NCBI GenBank assembly: GCA_905480605.1
Contig: CAJQRD010000037.1
Coordinates: 38,970-102,969 of the forward strand
DNA from: an uncultured Saprospiraceae bacterium
Lineage (GTDB): Bacteria; Bacteroidota; Bacteroidia; Chitinophagales; Saprospiraceae
Length of the DNA: 64,000 nt
Direction: 5' to 3'
The notes beneath the pieces were generated by a model, which saw only the letters and a list, made by a program, of their open reading frames with translations, did not search any database and was not told the DNA's origin. Made by a program: the position numbers and the translations under genes. This document shows, piece after piece, positions 8,468 to 18,035 of this stretch (positions are counted from its first letter, which is position 1; every line of letters starts with the position of its first letter).

Positions 8468-9211
8468 ATGGCCATATATTTTGCGTCAGATTTCCATTTG
8501 GGTTTAGACAAACCCAAACCTTCCAAAGAAAGAGAAAAAATAATCATCAAATGGCTTGATTCAATCCAATCAGATGCTGAAGAAATCTACTTGCTTGGTG
8601 ATATATTTGACTATTGGTTTGAATATAAAAATGTTGTCCCAAAAGGATACACCAGACTCTTAGCCAAGTTAGCTGAATTCACAGACAATGGTATTCCTGT
8701 TCATGTTTTCACAGGCAATCACGATATGTGGATGTTTGGATATCTCAAAAATGAACTGGGCGTCATCCTTCATAAAAAACCACACCTCAAAACCATTCAT
8801 AATAAAGTATTCTTGCTCGGGCATGGAGATGGTCTTGGTCCTGGGGATAAAGGATATAAGTTTATAAAAAGATTATTTTCTTCTAAAATTAACCAATGGT
8901 TATTTGCAAGAATTCATCCTAATACTGGTATTTGGCTTATGAAAAAATTCAGTCAAAAATCTCGTGAATCAGAAAAAGAAGTTATTTCCTTTCTAGGTGA
9001 AGAAAAAGAAAGATTGATAAGGTACGCCGAGCAAAAAGTGAAATCCACTTATTTTGATTACTGTATTTTTGGTCACAGACACTTGCCAATTGATTTTACT
9101 TTAAAAAACAACATAAGTCGCTATATAAATACTGGGGATTGGCTTTGGCATTATTCCTATGCAAGATTTGATGGGCAAGAATTACAATTAATGACCTTTG
9201 CTAATGATTAA
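8468..9211 (+). CDS. lpxH: UDP-2,3-diacylglucosamine diphosphatase, LpxH-type
   Basis: A 247-residue calcineurin-like metallophosphoesterase. Metal-binding motifs are D8/H10 (SDFHLGL), D45 (YLLGDIFDYW), N84/H85 (TGNHDMW), H119 (LLGHGDG) and FGHRH near residue 204. The DYWFEY segment and ARIHPNTGIW region fit LpxH, which hydrolyses UDP-2,3-diacylglucosamine to lipid X at the inner membrane during lipid A synthesis. It starts directly at the 3' end of the dioxygenase gene and overlaps the next gene by 8 bases. Confidence 0.88.
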   Translation: MAIYFASDFHLGLDKPKPSKEREKIIIKWLDSIQSDAEEIYLLGDIFDYWFEYKNVVPKGYTRLLAKLAEFTDNGIPVHVFTGNHDMWMFGYLKNELGVILHKKPHLKTIHNKVFLLGHGDGLGPGDKGYKFIKRLFSSKINQWLFARIHPNTGIWLMKKFSQKSRESEKEVISFLGEEKERLIRYAEQKVKSTYFDYCIFGHRHLPIDFTLKNNISRYINTGDWLWHYSYARFDGQELQLMTFAND

Positions 9212-10052
9212 TCATATTAAAATATCCAATGTCATCTGTTTAGCATCTTATATCGTCCTTATAGGATTATTTCTTGTGTCATGTAAAAGTACTACTGTCA
9301 ATATAGATACCATCTCAGCATCAAGTTCATTGTCGCCTTCAAATAAATACAAGCTCTTAGAGTTAGATGCTTTTGGAAACACCTATCTTCTTACCAATAA
9401 AAACGTACTTCAAAAGTTTGATGAAAATAACAAATTACTTTTTGAATATTCATTCAATAGGCAAGGTCAAATTTCAAGAGTTGATGCAAGGAACCCTCAA
9501 AAGATTCTGGTTTACCTTCAGGAGTTTCAAAATATTGTTTTCCTAGACAATACATTATCAGTAATCAAAACATTAAACTTGGAAAGCCTTGGTTATTGGG
9601 CCATCAACAATGTGGCACTGTCAAATGACAATTTCATTTGGATTTATGACCCCAATGTTCATCAGTTGATTAAAATAAATGAGAATGGTCAACGCGTTTT
9701 ACAGTCTAATGAATTAATACAAGATAACATTAGCGATGCTTTTGTCACTAGAATTATGGTCGACAATAACAAAGTCTATCTCGCTTGCGAAAATCAAATT
9801 ATTTGTTTCAATCAATTTGGTCAGTTTGACAAAGTTTTGCCTCTTGTGTATGATAAAATACAATTGTTCAACAATCAGTTACTTTTTCTAAAGGATAAAA
9901 CAATTAGCAGACAAAGCTTAAAGGTAGAGTATTTATTTGAAGAGAATGATGTTATCCATACCTCAACCAAAGCACTCATAGGTTTCAAATTAAGCAAAGA
10001 AGGTAAACTCTTTCTTTTAGAGGCTGCAGGGTTGACTCACACTCAACTTTAA
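9204..10052 (+). CDS. lipoprotein with beta-propeller-like repeats, function unknown
   Basis: About 282 residues. I use the ATG at 9204 in preference to an upstream TTG at 9198, because it gives MINHIK before the hydrophobic segment. The signal ends in a lipobox (LFLVSCKST), so the mature protein is lipid-anchored. The rest consists of repeating short beta units (KYKLLELDAFGNTYLLT, NFIWIYDPNVHQLIKIN, KVYLACENQIICFNQFG) like a small beta-propeller. It overlaps lpxH by 8 bases and the MFS gene by one base (TAATG), so the three are translationally coupled. The function is not known. Confidence 0.75.
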   Translation: MINHIKISNVICLASYIVLIGLFLVSCKSTTVNIDTISASSSLSPSNKYKLLELDAFGNTYLLTNKNVLQKFDENNKLLFEYSFNRQGQISRVDARNPQKILVYLQEFQNIVFLDNTLSVIKTLNLESLGYWAINNVALSNDNFIWIYDPNVHQLIKINENGQRVLQSNELIQDNISDAFVTRIMVDNNKVYLACENQIICFNQFGQFDKVLPLVYDKIQLFNNQLLFLKDKTISRQSLKVEYLFEENDVIHTSTKALIGFKLSKEGKLFLLEAAGLTHTQL

Positions 10053-11221
10053 TGAAATCTAGGAGATTCATATTGTCAATAATCGTTTTTGCTCAATTTT
10101 GTTGTACATCAATTTGGTTTGCCAGCAATGCTGTCATGGGTGATTTAATATCTACATTCAATTTAACTTCAAATGCTTTGGGACACTTAACTTCAGCTGT
10201 TCAATTTGGATTTATTTCTGGAACATTGACTTTAGCATTATTGATGATTTCTGATAGATTTTCTCCAAGCAAAGTTTTTTGTATTTCTGCAATTTTTGCC
10301 GCTCTGTTTAATGCCTCTTTGATTTTAGAATTCAACTCCATTTGGAGCTTGGTAACTCTAAGGTTTCTAGCTGGATTTTCTTTGGCAGGCATTTACCCAG
10401 TAGGTATGAAAATAGCAGCTGACTACTTTCCCAAAACATTAGGGTTAGCCTTGGGTTTTCTGGTAGGTGCATTGGTATTAGGAACTTCCTTTCCTCACCT
10501 TCTTAAAGGTGCCTCAATTGGTTTGTCATGGACACAAACAGTAATAGGAACGTCATTTTTGTCACTGCTGGGAGGTGTTTTGATGATTGCATTGATCAAA
10601 GATGGTCCCTACCGAAAAGCTGGCAAAAAACTTGACTTGAAAGCATTCTTTAAGGTTTTTGAAAACAAGTCATTTAAGTCTGCTGCCTTTGGTTATTTTG
10701 GGCATATGTGGGAACTGTACGCTTTTTGGGCTTTTGTCCCAGTAATTGTAAGTTTTGGCTTACATGATAAAGAGGTATCTAACCTTGCATTACTTTCCTT
10801 TTTCATCATTGCAATTGGATGTATTGCTTGTGTTATCGGAGGATATCTTTCACAAAAAAGGGGCACTGCAAAAATCGCTTTTTATAGCTTGTCATTATCA
10901 GCCCTATGCTGTTTACTTTGTCCTATTGTATTGACATACTTTCCATTTACAATTAGAATACTTTTCTTACTCTTATGGGGAATGTTTGTAATTGCAGACT
11001 CACCTTTATTTTCTACAATGGTTGCAAGTAATGCTGATGCAGAAATTAAAGGAACGGCATTAACAATAGTAAACTGCTTGGGTTTTGCAATAACCATTAT
11101 AAGCATTCAGATATTAACCTATTTGAATCAAACATATGACAGCCCTTATGTTTTTTTGATTTTGATTGTTGGACCAATAATTGGTTTATGGACAATTAGG
11201 AAGCCTATTACAATCAATTAA
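10052..11221 (+). CDS. MFS transporter
   Basis: A 389-residue protein with about 12 membrane helices. Major-facilitator features are visible: the loop after helix 2-3 (LLMISDRFSPSKVF), RFLAGFSLAGIYPVGMKIAADYFPK in helices 4-5, and a long central loop near residues 185-205 (KDGPYRKAGKKL). The substrate cannot be read from the sequence. It is the last gene of the lpxH/lipoprotein/MFS overlap chain. Its 3' end overlaps the convergent Asp-box lipoprotein gene by 8 bases. Confidence 0.9.
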   Translation: MKSRRFILSIIVFAQFCCTSIWFASNAVMGDLISTFNLTSNALGHLTSAVQFGFISGTLTLALLMISDRFSPSKVFCISAIFAALFNASLILEFNSIWSLVTLRFLAGFSLAGIYPVGMKIAADYFPKTLGLALGFLVGALVLGTSFPHLLKGASIGLSWTQTVIGTSFLSLLGGVLMIALIKDGPYRKAGKKLDLKAFFKVFENKSFKSAAFGYFGHMWELYAFWAFVPVIVSFGLHDKEVSNLALLSFFIIAIGCIACVIGGYLSQKRGTAKIAFYSLSLSALCCLLCPIVLTYFPFTIRILFLLLWGMFVIADSPLFSTMVASNADAEIKGTALTIVNCLGFAITIISIQILTYLNQTYDSPYVFLILIVGPIIGLWTIRKPITIN

Positions 11222-12524
11222 TCAAAGCCGTCCAGACGCTTAATTTTTTTTCGTGCATCTGGGTCCAAATTGGCCTAACGCGCCCATTATGTGCGCTGAT
11301 GTCATTGTAGTCACCAAAAAACAAGAGTGAATTGGGCTTGAAGCTTTCAGAATTGATTTTTATGTTTGTAAATGACTTAGCGCCATTTTCTGAATAGGCT
11401 AAATATACATCTGTAGTTGCATCATCATGATGACGTCTATCATAATAAACAATATAAATATTACCCGTACTTTGATCAACATCCATCCAGCTTAAAAACT
11501 GATGTTTCCCAGGTAAGTCATTGTTAACTCTTATTGGTTTTGACCATTTGTTACCGTTGTCTGAAGATGTAGCAATCCAAATATCCGTATCTTCTTCACC
11601 GTTACGTTGATCTCCCCAATTGACATAAATATTACCTTTGTTAGGACAATTTGATCTGTCAACTTGTGTTACCGGCATACCATTACAACGTGAAATTCCT
11701 GGAATATTAAATGTCCAACCCCCAGGTTGATCTGCGACAACCTTATCTTTATCCATCCATGTTTTTCCCTTGTCAAAAGAACGGTCAAAATATATTTTAT
11801 TATCATAAGACCAAGCCACATATATTTCTCCATTTGCACCAACACAGGGTACTGCCCCTTCTGTTGTTTGGTCATCATCCAAACAGTTCCCCTCATATTG
11901 ACTTATTGCCAATGGGCTTGTCCAAGACTCACCCTCGTCTGTAGATTTAGAAAACAATATTCTTGAGTGGTCATTTTCATCTTTGCTGTTATACAAGTCA
12001 AACTCAGTCCAGGTGACATATATAGTATTGTCATTTGGATCAATTGCCAACCATTGCTTGTCTTGATCTTTTGGAGTTCTTGGTAAGGTAAAACTTCCAT
12101 CATTCCATGTTTGACCTTTATCTGTAGATTTTTGTATGACGATACGGTCTAAGAATTCTGGATCCGAGTAAGCCTTCCCTTTTGGATTCGATAAATGCGC
12201 ATAATAAAAATTACCATTATAATCTGCCCGCACAACTGGATCTCCATATACACCATAACTTGACTCAAGCCTGTTGATTGACCATGTTTGTCCACCATCA
12301 TTTGAGACATAAACTTTATCCAAAATGGCTCCAGCCACTATATTGTTGGGATCTGTGCTATTGATACAAATTGAAGGTTCGCATGGGCCAAAGGATTTAC
12401 CTTCTTCAATTTTAACAGCTTTTATTTCATTGTTATTTATAGATACTAACTTATGACTGGTTGGCCTATTACAAGCTAAAAAACAAATTAAAATCAAACA
12501 TAAAAAGATGTAAATATCTTTCAT
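11214..12524 (-). CDS. Asp-box (BNR repeat) sialidase-like lipoprotein
   Basis: A 436-residue lipoprotein (signal ending CFLACNRP). It has at least five Asp-boxes of the form S-x-D-x-G-x-x-W: SNDGGQTW, STDKGQTW, STDEGESW, SFDKGKTW and SSDNGNKW, plus a degenerate SENGAKSF. Asp-boxes mark the six-bladed sialidase/neuraminidase fold, but also many non-enzymatic propellers. I do not see a clear arginine triad, so sialidase activity is not supported. It starts one base from the end of frr (12524/12525) and is probably co-transcribed with frr. Confidence 0.85.
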   Translation of the reverse strand: MKDIYIFLCLILICFLACNRPTSHKLVSINNNEIKAVKIEEGKSFGPCEPSICINSTDPNNIVAGAILDKVYVSNDGGQTWSINRLESSYGVYGDPVVRADYNGNFYYAHLSNPKGKAYSDPEFLDRIVIQKSTDKGQTWNDGSFTLPRTPKDQDKQWLAIDPNDNTIYVTWTEFDLYNSKDENDHSRILFSKSTDEGESWTSPLAISQYEGNCLDDDQTTEGAVPCVGANGEIYVAWSYDNKIYFDRSFDKGKTWMDKDKVVADQPGGWTFNIPGISRCNGMPVTQVDRSNCPNKGNIYVNWGDQRNGEEDTDIWIATSSDNGNKWSKPIRVNNDLPGKHQFLSWMDVDQSTGNIYIVYYDRRHHDDATTDVYLAYSENGAKSFTNIKINSESFKPNSLLFFGDYNDISAHNGRVRPIWTQMHEKKLSVWTALIN

Positions 12525-13088
12525 TTATACAGTCATTATCTCTACTTCCTTGATTTCTATCAATTTGTTAATTGACTCGCCGTAAGCCTTAACTATATTC
12601 TGTACTTCAGCTTCTTTTCTTTTTCCTTGATCTTCTGGAAAGCCATCTTTGACCTCACTTTTGATTATTTGAATCATTTTTTGTCTTTCATTTCTTATGC
12701 TCACTTTTGCATCTTCTGAATGACTTTTGGCAACTTTAACCAAGTCCTTTCGCCTCTCTTCAGTTAAAGGTGGAATTGTAATCCTAACAAACTCTCCATC
12801 ATTCATTGGAGTCAAACCTAAGTTTGCTGCGAATATGGCTTGCTCAATTGAGCTTAATAGTTTTTTGTCCCAAGGCTGAATAGAAATTGTTTTAGAATCT
12901 GGTGTTGACAAATTTGCTGCTTGATTTAATGGTGTAGGTGTACCATAGTAATCTACGATAATTCCATTCAACATTGCAGGCGATGCCTTACCTGTTCTTA
13001 ATTTAAACAATTCATCTTTAAGGTGATCGATAGCTTTATCCATATTTCTTCTCCCAAGAGAAAAAGCTTCATCAATAGAATCACTCAT
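12525..13088 (-). CDS. frr: ribosome recycling factor
   Basis: A 187-residue protein of the usual length. RRF motifs are present: LRTGKASPAMLNGIIVDYYGTPTPLNQAANL, ISIQPWDKKLLSSIEQAI, LGLTPMNDG, IRITIPPLTEERRKDLVK and RNERQKMIQIIK. It splits post-termination ribosomes together with EF-G. It lies in a minus-strand run with serS and a zinc peptidase. The pyrH gene often found before frr is not here. Confidence 0.97.
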   Translation of the reverse strand: MSDSIDEAFSLGRRNMDKAIDHLKDELFKLRTGKASPAMLNGIIVDYYGTPTPLNQAANLSTPDSKTISIQPWDKKLLSSIEQAIFAANLGLTPMNDGEFVRITIPPLTEERRKDLVKVAKSHSEDAKVSIRNERQKMIQIIKSEVKDGFPEDQGKRKEAEVQNIVKAYGESINKLIEIKEVEIMTV

Positions 13089-13166
13089 AATTATTTTTTT
13101 TATGCTAATATAAAAATTGGTTGCTAACCAATATAATTAATGTTAATAATTGTACATAAAGTTTCA

Positions 13167-13868
13167 TTATCGCCTAGAATTCATGTACTTCATTAAAAAA
13201 TATAGAAACATTGCCAAACTAGATAATGCTTGTACTACATATGTCATGGCTGCCCACCACAAAGATTTTCTAGCGCCATCATATTCTGGACCTTCTGTAA
13301 TTCCTGTGTTTTCTAAATATGCCAATGCCCTTCGTGAAGCATCAAACTCAACAGGTAATGTTACCAATGAAAAAAGACAAGTCATTCCAAATGTAACTGT
13401 TATAAGTAATAAAAAGATACTACCTGATCCACCACTTGTTGAAGATACACCGAAGCCAACCATGGTTGCCATAAATAAAAACTTTTGAGCCTTTGATGAC
13501 ATTTGTACCAAAGGAACCAATGAAGATCTCATATTCAACATTGGGTAATTATCCGCGTGTTGTACAGCGTGGCCACATTCATGAGCAGCAACTGCTGATG
13601 CCGCAATTGTTCGTTGATTGAAAACAGGCTCACTTAATGCGATTGTTTTAGTTTTTGGGTTGTAATGATCAGTTAAAACCCCTCTGGAAGCAACAACTTT
13701 AACATCATTTATATTATAATAAGCAAGCATTTCCTCAGCCACTTCTTTTCCCGACATGCCTTTTCTCAAGCCTTGTTGACTAAATTTTGCAAATGTTGAC
13801 TTTAACTTACTGCTCATTGCCATACCTAATAATGAGAAAAAGCCCATAATTAAAAAATATCCACCCAT
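13167..13868 (-). CDS. membrane zinc metallopeptidase, YugP-like
   Basis: A 233-residue protein with an N-terminal hydrophobic segment, the zinc motif HECGH at residues 96-100 (AVAAHECGHAVQH), two or three membrane segments around 125-170, and a terminal membrane helix. A probable third ligand lies in EFDASRRALAYLE. This matches the YugP/Zn_peptidase_2 family of membrane-bound metallopeptidases, whose substrates are mostly unknown. It ends the stretch 7 bases after serS (minus strand), suggesting co-transcription. Confidence 0.9.
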   Translation of the reverse strand: MGGYFLIMGFFSLLGMAMSSKLKSTFAKFSQQGLRKGMSGKEVAEEMLAYYNINDVKVVASRGVLTDHYNPKTKTIALSEPVFNQRTIAASAVAAHECGHAVQHADNYPMLNMRSSLVPLVQMSSKAQKFLFMATMVGFGVSSTSGGSGSIFLLLITVTFGMTCLFSLVTLPVEFDASRRALAYLENTGITEGPEYDGARKSLWWAAMTYVVQALSSLAMFLYFLMKYMNSRR

Positions 13869-13875
13869 TTTTTGT

Positions 13876-15156
13876 TTATTTTATCATATCAAATCCAGTA
13901 TACCTTCTAAGGACTTCCGGAATAACTATTCCTTGATCAGTTTGATTGTTTTCCAACAGCGCGGCTATTATTCTCGCCAATGCCAAAGCACTTCCATTTA
14001 GAGTATGTGCAAACTGGCTTTTACCATTTTCATCCTTAAACCTTAATTTTAGTCTATTGGATTGAAAGGTTTCAAAATTTGAAACAGAACTCACCTCCAG
14101 CCATTTCTTTTGAGCTGCAGAATACACCTCAAAATCATAGGTCAAAGCAGAAGCAAATGTCAAGTCTCCACCACATAAACGCAAGATTCTATATGGCAGT
14201 TCCAATTTATTAAGCAAGCCTTCAACATAAGCAACCATTTGATCTAAAGTATCATGAGATTTACTTGGATGTTGAACTTGTACTATTTCAATTTTATCAA
14301 ACTGATGTACCCGATTCAGACCTTTTACATCTGATCCATATGATCCAGCCTCTCTTCTAAAACATGGCGTATATGCTGTATATTTAAAAGGAAATTGGTC
14401 TTCTTTAACTATTTCGTTTCTCAAAATATTGGTTACAGGGATTTCGGCTGTAGGAATAAGATACAAGTCATCTTTTTCCATATAATACATTTGACCTTCT
14501 TTATCAGGAAGTGACCCCGTACCCATAGCTGAAGCTGCATTAACAAGAAGCGGTGGAACAATTTCTTCATACCCTTCAGCAATTGCTTCATCCAAAAAGA
14601 AATTTATTAAAGCACGTTGTAGTCTAGCGCCTTGTTTTTTAAATACAGGAAATCCTGCACCAGTAATTTTCACACCCAACTCAAAATCAAGTATGTCATA
14701 CTTTTTAGCCAAATCCCAATGCGGAATCGCAGATTCGGCCAATTGTGGCAATTCAGCAGTCCAATCCTTAACCAAGAGGTTATCATCCTCAGTAAGCCCA
14801 TCAGGTACTTTAAAGTTTGGAACATTGGGAATAGTAAAAAGATGGTCGTTAATAGTAGAAATGCAATCAGAAAGTAACTTTTCATTTTCTGAAATCTTTT
14901 CTTTCAATACTTCAACTTTGGATTTTGCTTCATTGGCAGCATCTATTTGTCCAGATTTAAACAATTGTCCAATTTCCTTGGAAATGGTGTTTCTTTGGGA
15001 CAAAAGTCCATCATTTTCTGTTTGAACAATTTTTCTAGCATCGTCAGCAACAATTACTTCATCCAATACTTTCAATGCCTCTTCTGACCAACCTCTTTTC
15101 TTGAGTCCATTGGCAACAACATCTCTTTCTGTTCTAATTCTTGAAACTTCTAACAT
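13876..15156 (-). CDS. serS: seryl-tRNA synthetase
   Basis: A 426-residue class II aminoacyl-tRNA synthetase of normal length. The N-terminal coiled-coil arm spans about 30-105 (DDARKIVQTENDGLLSQRN ... KSKVEVLKEKISENEKLL). Motif 2 is CFRREAGSYGSDVKGLNRVHQF and motif 3 is TLNGSALALARIIAALLEN. It charges tRNA-Ser and tRNA-Sec-type acceptors with serine in the cytoplasm. A TAnnTTTG promoter element lies 21-28 bases upstream of its ATG. Confidence 0.98.
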   Translation of the reverse strand: MLEVSRIRTERDVVANGLKKRGWSEEALKVLDEVIVADDARKIVQTENDGLLSQRNTISKEIGQLFKSGQIDAANEAKSKVEVLKEKISENEKLLSDCISTINDHLFTIPNVPNFKVPDGLTEDDNLLVKDWTAELPQLAESAIPHWDLAKKYDILDFELGVKITGAGFPVFKKQGARLQRALINFFLDEAIAEGYEEIVPPLLVNAASAMGTGSLPDKEGQMYYMEKDDLYLIPTAEIPVTNILRNEIVKEDQFPFKYTAYTPCFRREAGSYGSDVKGLNRVHQFDKIEIVQVQHPSKSHDTLDQMVAYVEGLLNKLELPYRILRLCGGDLTFASALTYDFEVYSAAQKKWLEVSSVSNFETFQSNRLKLRFKDENGKSQFAHTLNGSALALARIIAALLENNQTDQGIVIPEVLRRYTGFDMIK

Positions 15157-15177
15157 TTCATACTTTATTTAAGCCAG

Positions 15178-15185
15178 CAAATATA
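15178..15185 (-). promoter_or_regulatory. probable Bacteroidota -7 element for serS
   Basis: On the minus strand the octamer reads TATATTTG, matching the Bacteroidota TAnnTTTG consensus, 21 bases before the serS ATG. I found no good TTG -33 element at the usual 19-21 base spacing. Confidence 0.45.
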
Positions 15186-15351
15186 CTACTTATCAACGAT
15201 TCATTGATTCCTATAAAAAATTGAATTGGTAGTTTTTGTTAGAACATCACATTACCTAACAGAAGAATCTTTAATACGCCTTATCTTTTGACTTATTTAA
15301 ACAGTTCAATTCATATTTTACTGGTTAAATGACATTTATATAGTTTTAATC

Positions 15352-15383
15352 TTGTTTTTGTTAATAGAATAAGTATATATTTG
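15352..15383 (+). promoter_or_regulatory. probable rho promoter
   Basis: TTG at 15352-15354 and TATATTTG (TAnnTTTG) at 15376-15383 are separated by 21 bases, the Bacteroidota sigma-A pattern. This leaves a leader of about 100 bases before the rho ATG, room for the transcriptional autoregulation seen for rho in other bacteria (inference). Confidence 0.55.
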
Positions 15384-15491
15384 CTCCGAATTCAATATTT
15401 GATACAAATTCATTCCTTTTGAATTCTTCAACCATTTTCCCACATTATTTTTATCGGAAAAATATTTTAACCTAATAATATTATTAATAAG

Positions 15492-17210
15492 ATGTATGAC
15501 ATTCTTCAATTAAATGAAATGCTCGTCCCTGAGCTAAAAGAAATTGCTGAACAACTTGAATTAAAAGGATATAAAAGATTAAGCAAACAAGACTTAATTT
15601 ACAAAATCTTAGATCATCAAGCTATTGTTGGCAAGGACACAAAGTCAGCCCCAAAGAAATCTGCCTCCACAGTTACCCCTAAAGCAGAAAAACCAAAAAG
15701 TAAAAAAGTTCCAAAAAAAGAAGAAGCTAAAGAAAAACCACAACCCAAAGCAAAAGAGGAATCTTTAGAAGCTCAAAGGCAGACACCAAGGGCGAAAAAA
15801 GTAAGTGCCCCTAAAAAAGAAAAGGTAGAATCTGTAAAAAAAGAAACCAATCCAGAATCTAGAGAGCCTAAAGAGCCTAGAGAGCCTAGAGAAAAGAAAG
15901 AAAGTAGGGATACTCGCGATAGCAGAGATAGCAGAGACAACCGTGAAAACAGAGATAGTCGAGATAATAGAGATCGAAGAGATAATAGAGATAATAGAGA
16001 CAGAAGAGATAATAGAGAAAGAGACAATAGAGATAGAGACAGAAGGGATAGCCAAACAGAATCAAATGTTGCAAGGTTCAATGTTGACGTAGATGGTGTA
16101 ATTGAAGGTACTGGTGTACTTGAAATGATGTCTGATGGTTACGGGTTTTTAAGGTCTTCTGATTATAATTATTTATCATCACCTGATGATATTTATGTCT
16201 CACCTTCACAAATCAAATTATTTGGTTTAAAGACTGGTGACACAGTTCAAGGAGCGATCAGACCACCTAAAGAAGGTGAAAAGTATTTTGCTCTATTAAG
16301 AGTTTCCAAAATAAATGGTCTAGATCCTGATAAAACAAGAGAAAGAATTCCATTTGAATACTTGACACCCCTTTTTCCTGAAGTTAAATTTAACATGTGT
16401 AATCACCCTGCGGGTAAAGATTACGGTAACAGGATGATTGATTTATTTACACCTATTGGTAAAGGTCAAAGAGGTTTAATCGTTGCACAACCTAAAACAG
16501 GTAAAACATTCTTGTTGAAAGATATAGCAAATGCAATTGCGGACAATCACCCTGATTGTTACATGATCGTATTGTTAATTGATGAAAGACCTGAGGAAGT
16601 TACGGATATGCAGAGAAGTGTAAAAGCTGAGGTTATTGCCTCGACTTTTGACCAACCAGCAGACAATCACGTAAGAGTAGCGAATATCGTTATTGAAAAG
16701 GCAAAAAGAATGACTGAGTCAGGACATGATGTTGTTATCCTTTTGGATTCAATTACACGTTTGGCAAGAGCATACAATACTGTTTCTCCATCTTCAGGTA
16801 AAGTACTATCTGGTGGAGTTGAGGCAAGTGCACTTCAAAAACCTAAGAAATTCTTTGGTGCTGCGCGTAATATTGAAAATGGAGGTTCATTGACAATTTT
16901 AGCCACTGCTTTAACAGAAACAGGATCTAAAATGGATGAAGTAATCTTTGAGGAGTTCAAAGGTACTGGTAATATGGAGCTTCAATTAGATAGATCTTTA
17001 TCTAACAAGCGTATCTATCCAGCAATTGACCTGACAAGATCTAGTACAAGAAGAGAAGATCTTCTTTTAGATAGCAACACTCTTAAAAGAATGCATGTAC
17101 TAAGAAAGCATTTAGCAGATATGAAATCTGATGAAGCAATGCTTTTCTTAAAGAAGCATATGGTAGGAACCAGAGACAATGATGAGTTTATGGATACTAT
17201 GAATGGTTAA
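15492..17210 (+). CDS. rho: transcription termination factor Rho with long charged insert
   Basis: A 572-residue hexameric RNA-dependent ATPase that terminates transcription. Domains: Rho N-terminal helix bundle (1-47), a low-complexity linker (about 50-195) that goes from Lys/Pro/Glu-rich to repeating RDNRD/RDSRD units, the cold-shock RNA-binding domain (about 196-280, DGYGFLRS), then the RecA-like ATPase with Walker A PKTGKTF (near 335) and [17 protein letters not shown]. coli Rho has 419 residues, and the excess is almost all the linker. Such inserts are known in Bacteroidota and may aid RNA binding or condensate formation. Confidence 0.97.
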   Translation: MYDILQLNEMLVPELKEIAEQLELKGYKRLSKQDLIYKILDHQAIVGKDTKSAPKKSASTVTPKAEKPKSKKVPKKEEAKEKPQPKAKEESLEAQRQTPRAKKVSAPKKEKVESVKKETNPESREPKEPREPREKKESRDTRDSRDSRDNRENRDSRDNRDRRDNRDNRDRRDNRERDNRDRDRRDSQTESNVARFNVDVDGVIEGTGVLEMMSDGYGFLRSSDYNYLSSPDDIYVSPSQIKLFGLKTGDTVQGAIRPPKEGEKYFALLRVSKINGLDPDKTRERIPFEYLTPLFPEVKFNMCNHPAGKDYGNRMIDLFTPIGKGQRGLIVAQPKTGKTFLLKDIANAIADNHPDCYMIVLLIDERPEEVTDMQRSVKAEVIASTFDQPADNHVRVANIVIEKAKRMTESGHDVVILLDSITRLARAYNTVSPSSGKVLSGGVEASALQKPKKFFGAARNIENGGSLTILATALTETGSKMDEVIFEEFKGTGNMELQLDRSLSNKRIYPAIDLTRSSTRREDLLLDSNTLKRMHVLRKHLADMKSDEAMLFLKKHMVGTRDNDEFMDTMNG

Positions 17211-17249
17211 TTCTACGGAGTTTATCATGAATCATTAAGACTTATAAGG

Positions 17250-17278
17250 AGCGGAAACATTGAGTTTCCGCTTTTTTT
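17250..17278 (+). terminator. intrinsic terminator after rho
   Basis: Stem AGCGGAAAC / GTTTCCGCT (9 bp) with loop ATTGA, followed by seven T. It lies 39 bases after the rho stop. Confidence 0.9.
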
Positions 17279-17341
17279 ATGTCAATAACCGCTTTGGAGA
17301 ATTTAATATGATCAAAACACTATAAAAAGTTGCTTTAACTG

Positions 17342-17372
17342 TTGTCTTTAAGATAAATAAACTATATCTTTG
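17342..17372 (+). promoter_or_regulatory. probable rpmH-rnpA promoter
   Basis: TTG at 17342-17344 and TATCTTTG (TAnnTTTG) at 17365-17372 with 20 bases between. The rpmH ATG follows 45 bases later. The rho terminator just upstream makes an independent promoter here likely. Confidence 0.6.
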
Positions 17373-17417
17373 CCATCCTTTTAAAACAAAGGGCCTAATT
17401 AAGAAATACGATTTACC

Positions 17418-17573
17418 ATGAAAAGGACTTTTCAACCATCTAAAAGAAAAAGAGTTAATAAGCACGGCTTCAGAGCACGTATGGCTACTAAAAATGGTCG
17501 TAAGGTTTTGGCTAACCGTAGAGCAAAAGGTCGTTACAAGTTGACTGTTTCTGACGAAATGCACACAAAATAA
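17418..17573 (+). CDS. rpmH: 50S ribosomal protein L34
   Basis: A 51-residue basic protein, start ATG at 17418, stop TAA at 17571-17573. It reads [20 protein letters not shown] ... [19 protein letters not shown], the nearly universal L34 sequence, with a short C-terminal tail ([12 protein letters not shown]). It is a structural part of the large ribosomal subunit. It stands before rnpA as in most bacteria, separated by 57 bases. The minus-strand reading frame across it is a shadow. Confidence 0.98.
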   Translation: MKRTFQPSKRKRVNKHGFRARMATKNGRKVLANRRAKGRYKLTVSDEMHTK

Positions 17574-17630
17574 TTGCTATTCGTAGCAGATTACTACTCT
17601 ATTACAAGTTGGGTACTTTATCTTTGAGTC

Positions 17631-18035
17631 ATGTCGACTCCTAAATTTTCTTTAAAAGCTTACGAACGTCTCAAAAGCAAAAAGCAAATAGGTTATTTAT
17701 TTGCTAATGGTAAGAGTCATTTCACGCACCCTTTCAAGGTGTTTTACCTCTTAGAACAAAACAATACTCCAGAACTATGGCCAGTAAAGTTTACCGTTTC
17801 TATCCCAAAAAAGAAAATCAAATTAGCCGTAAAGCGTAATCTCCTCAAAAGGAGAACCCGCGAAGCTTATCGTCTCAACAAGCTCGGTCTCGATGAAAAG
17901 ATCAATAAAAGCAATTATAAAATTTCGTTAATGTTTGTTTACTTGGAGAAAGAAGTCAAAAATTATGACGTTCTTGCAAAAAGTATCTTAAAACATATAA
18001 ATGAAATTATTAAAAGGGTTGATCGTTTGGCTTAG
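17631..18035 (+). CDS. rnpA: ribonuclease P protein component
   Basis: A 134-residue basic protein that binds the RNase P RNA and helps process pre-tRNA 5' ends. The family signature is visible: the N-terminal KSKKQIGYLFANGKS, the central TVSIPKKKIKLAVKRN and LLKRRTREAYR (the RNR-type motif reads VKRNLLKRRTREAYR). Length is typical. The start ATG at 17631 has the octamer TATCTTTG immediately in front, probably coincidental. The following gene overlaps its 3' end by 35 bases. Confidence 0.95.
   Translation: MSTPKFSLKAYERLKSKKQIGYLFANGKSHFTHPFKVFYLLEQNNTPELWPVKFTVSIPKKKIKLAVKRNLLKRRTREAYRLNKLGLDEKINKSNYKISLMFVYLEKEVKNYDVLAKSILKHINEIIKRVDRLA

Larger units (their letters stand above)
15157..15491. 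other. divergent intergenic region between serS and rho
   Basis: 335 bases without a gene. It carries the serS promoter element at its left end, the rho promoter near 15352-15383 and a 108-base rho leader. I see no small ORF, tRNA or clear riboswitch in it. Confidence 0.6.

Noticed and set aside
11214..12524. Assignment as a true sialidase
   Set aside because: Asp-boxes are clear but I cannot see the arginine triad, so only the fold is supported.
15246..15261. 16-base sequence ATCACATTACCTAACA repeated at 48587-48602
   Set aside because: One shared 16-mer is expected by chance in an AT-rich 64-kb window; no surrounding similarity.
15765..16081. Long minus-strand open frames opposite the Rho linker
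   Set aside because: They mirror the low-complexity RDNRD repeats of rho and have no features of real proteins.
17619..17626. TATCTTTG octamer directly before rnpA as promoter
   Set aside because: It ends 4 bases before the ATG and lacks a TTG at the proper distance.
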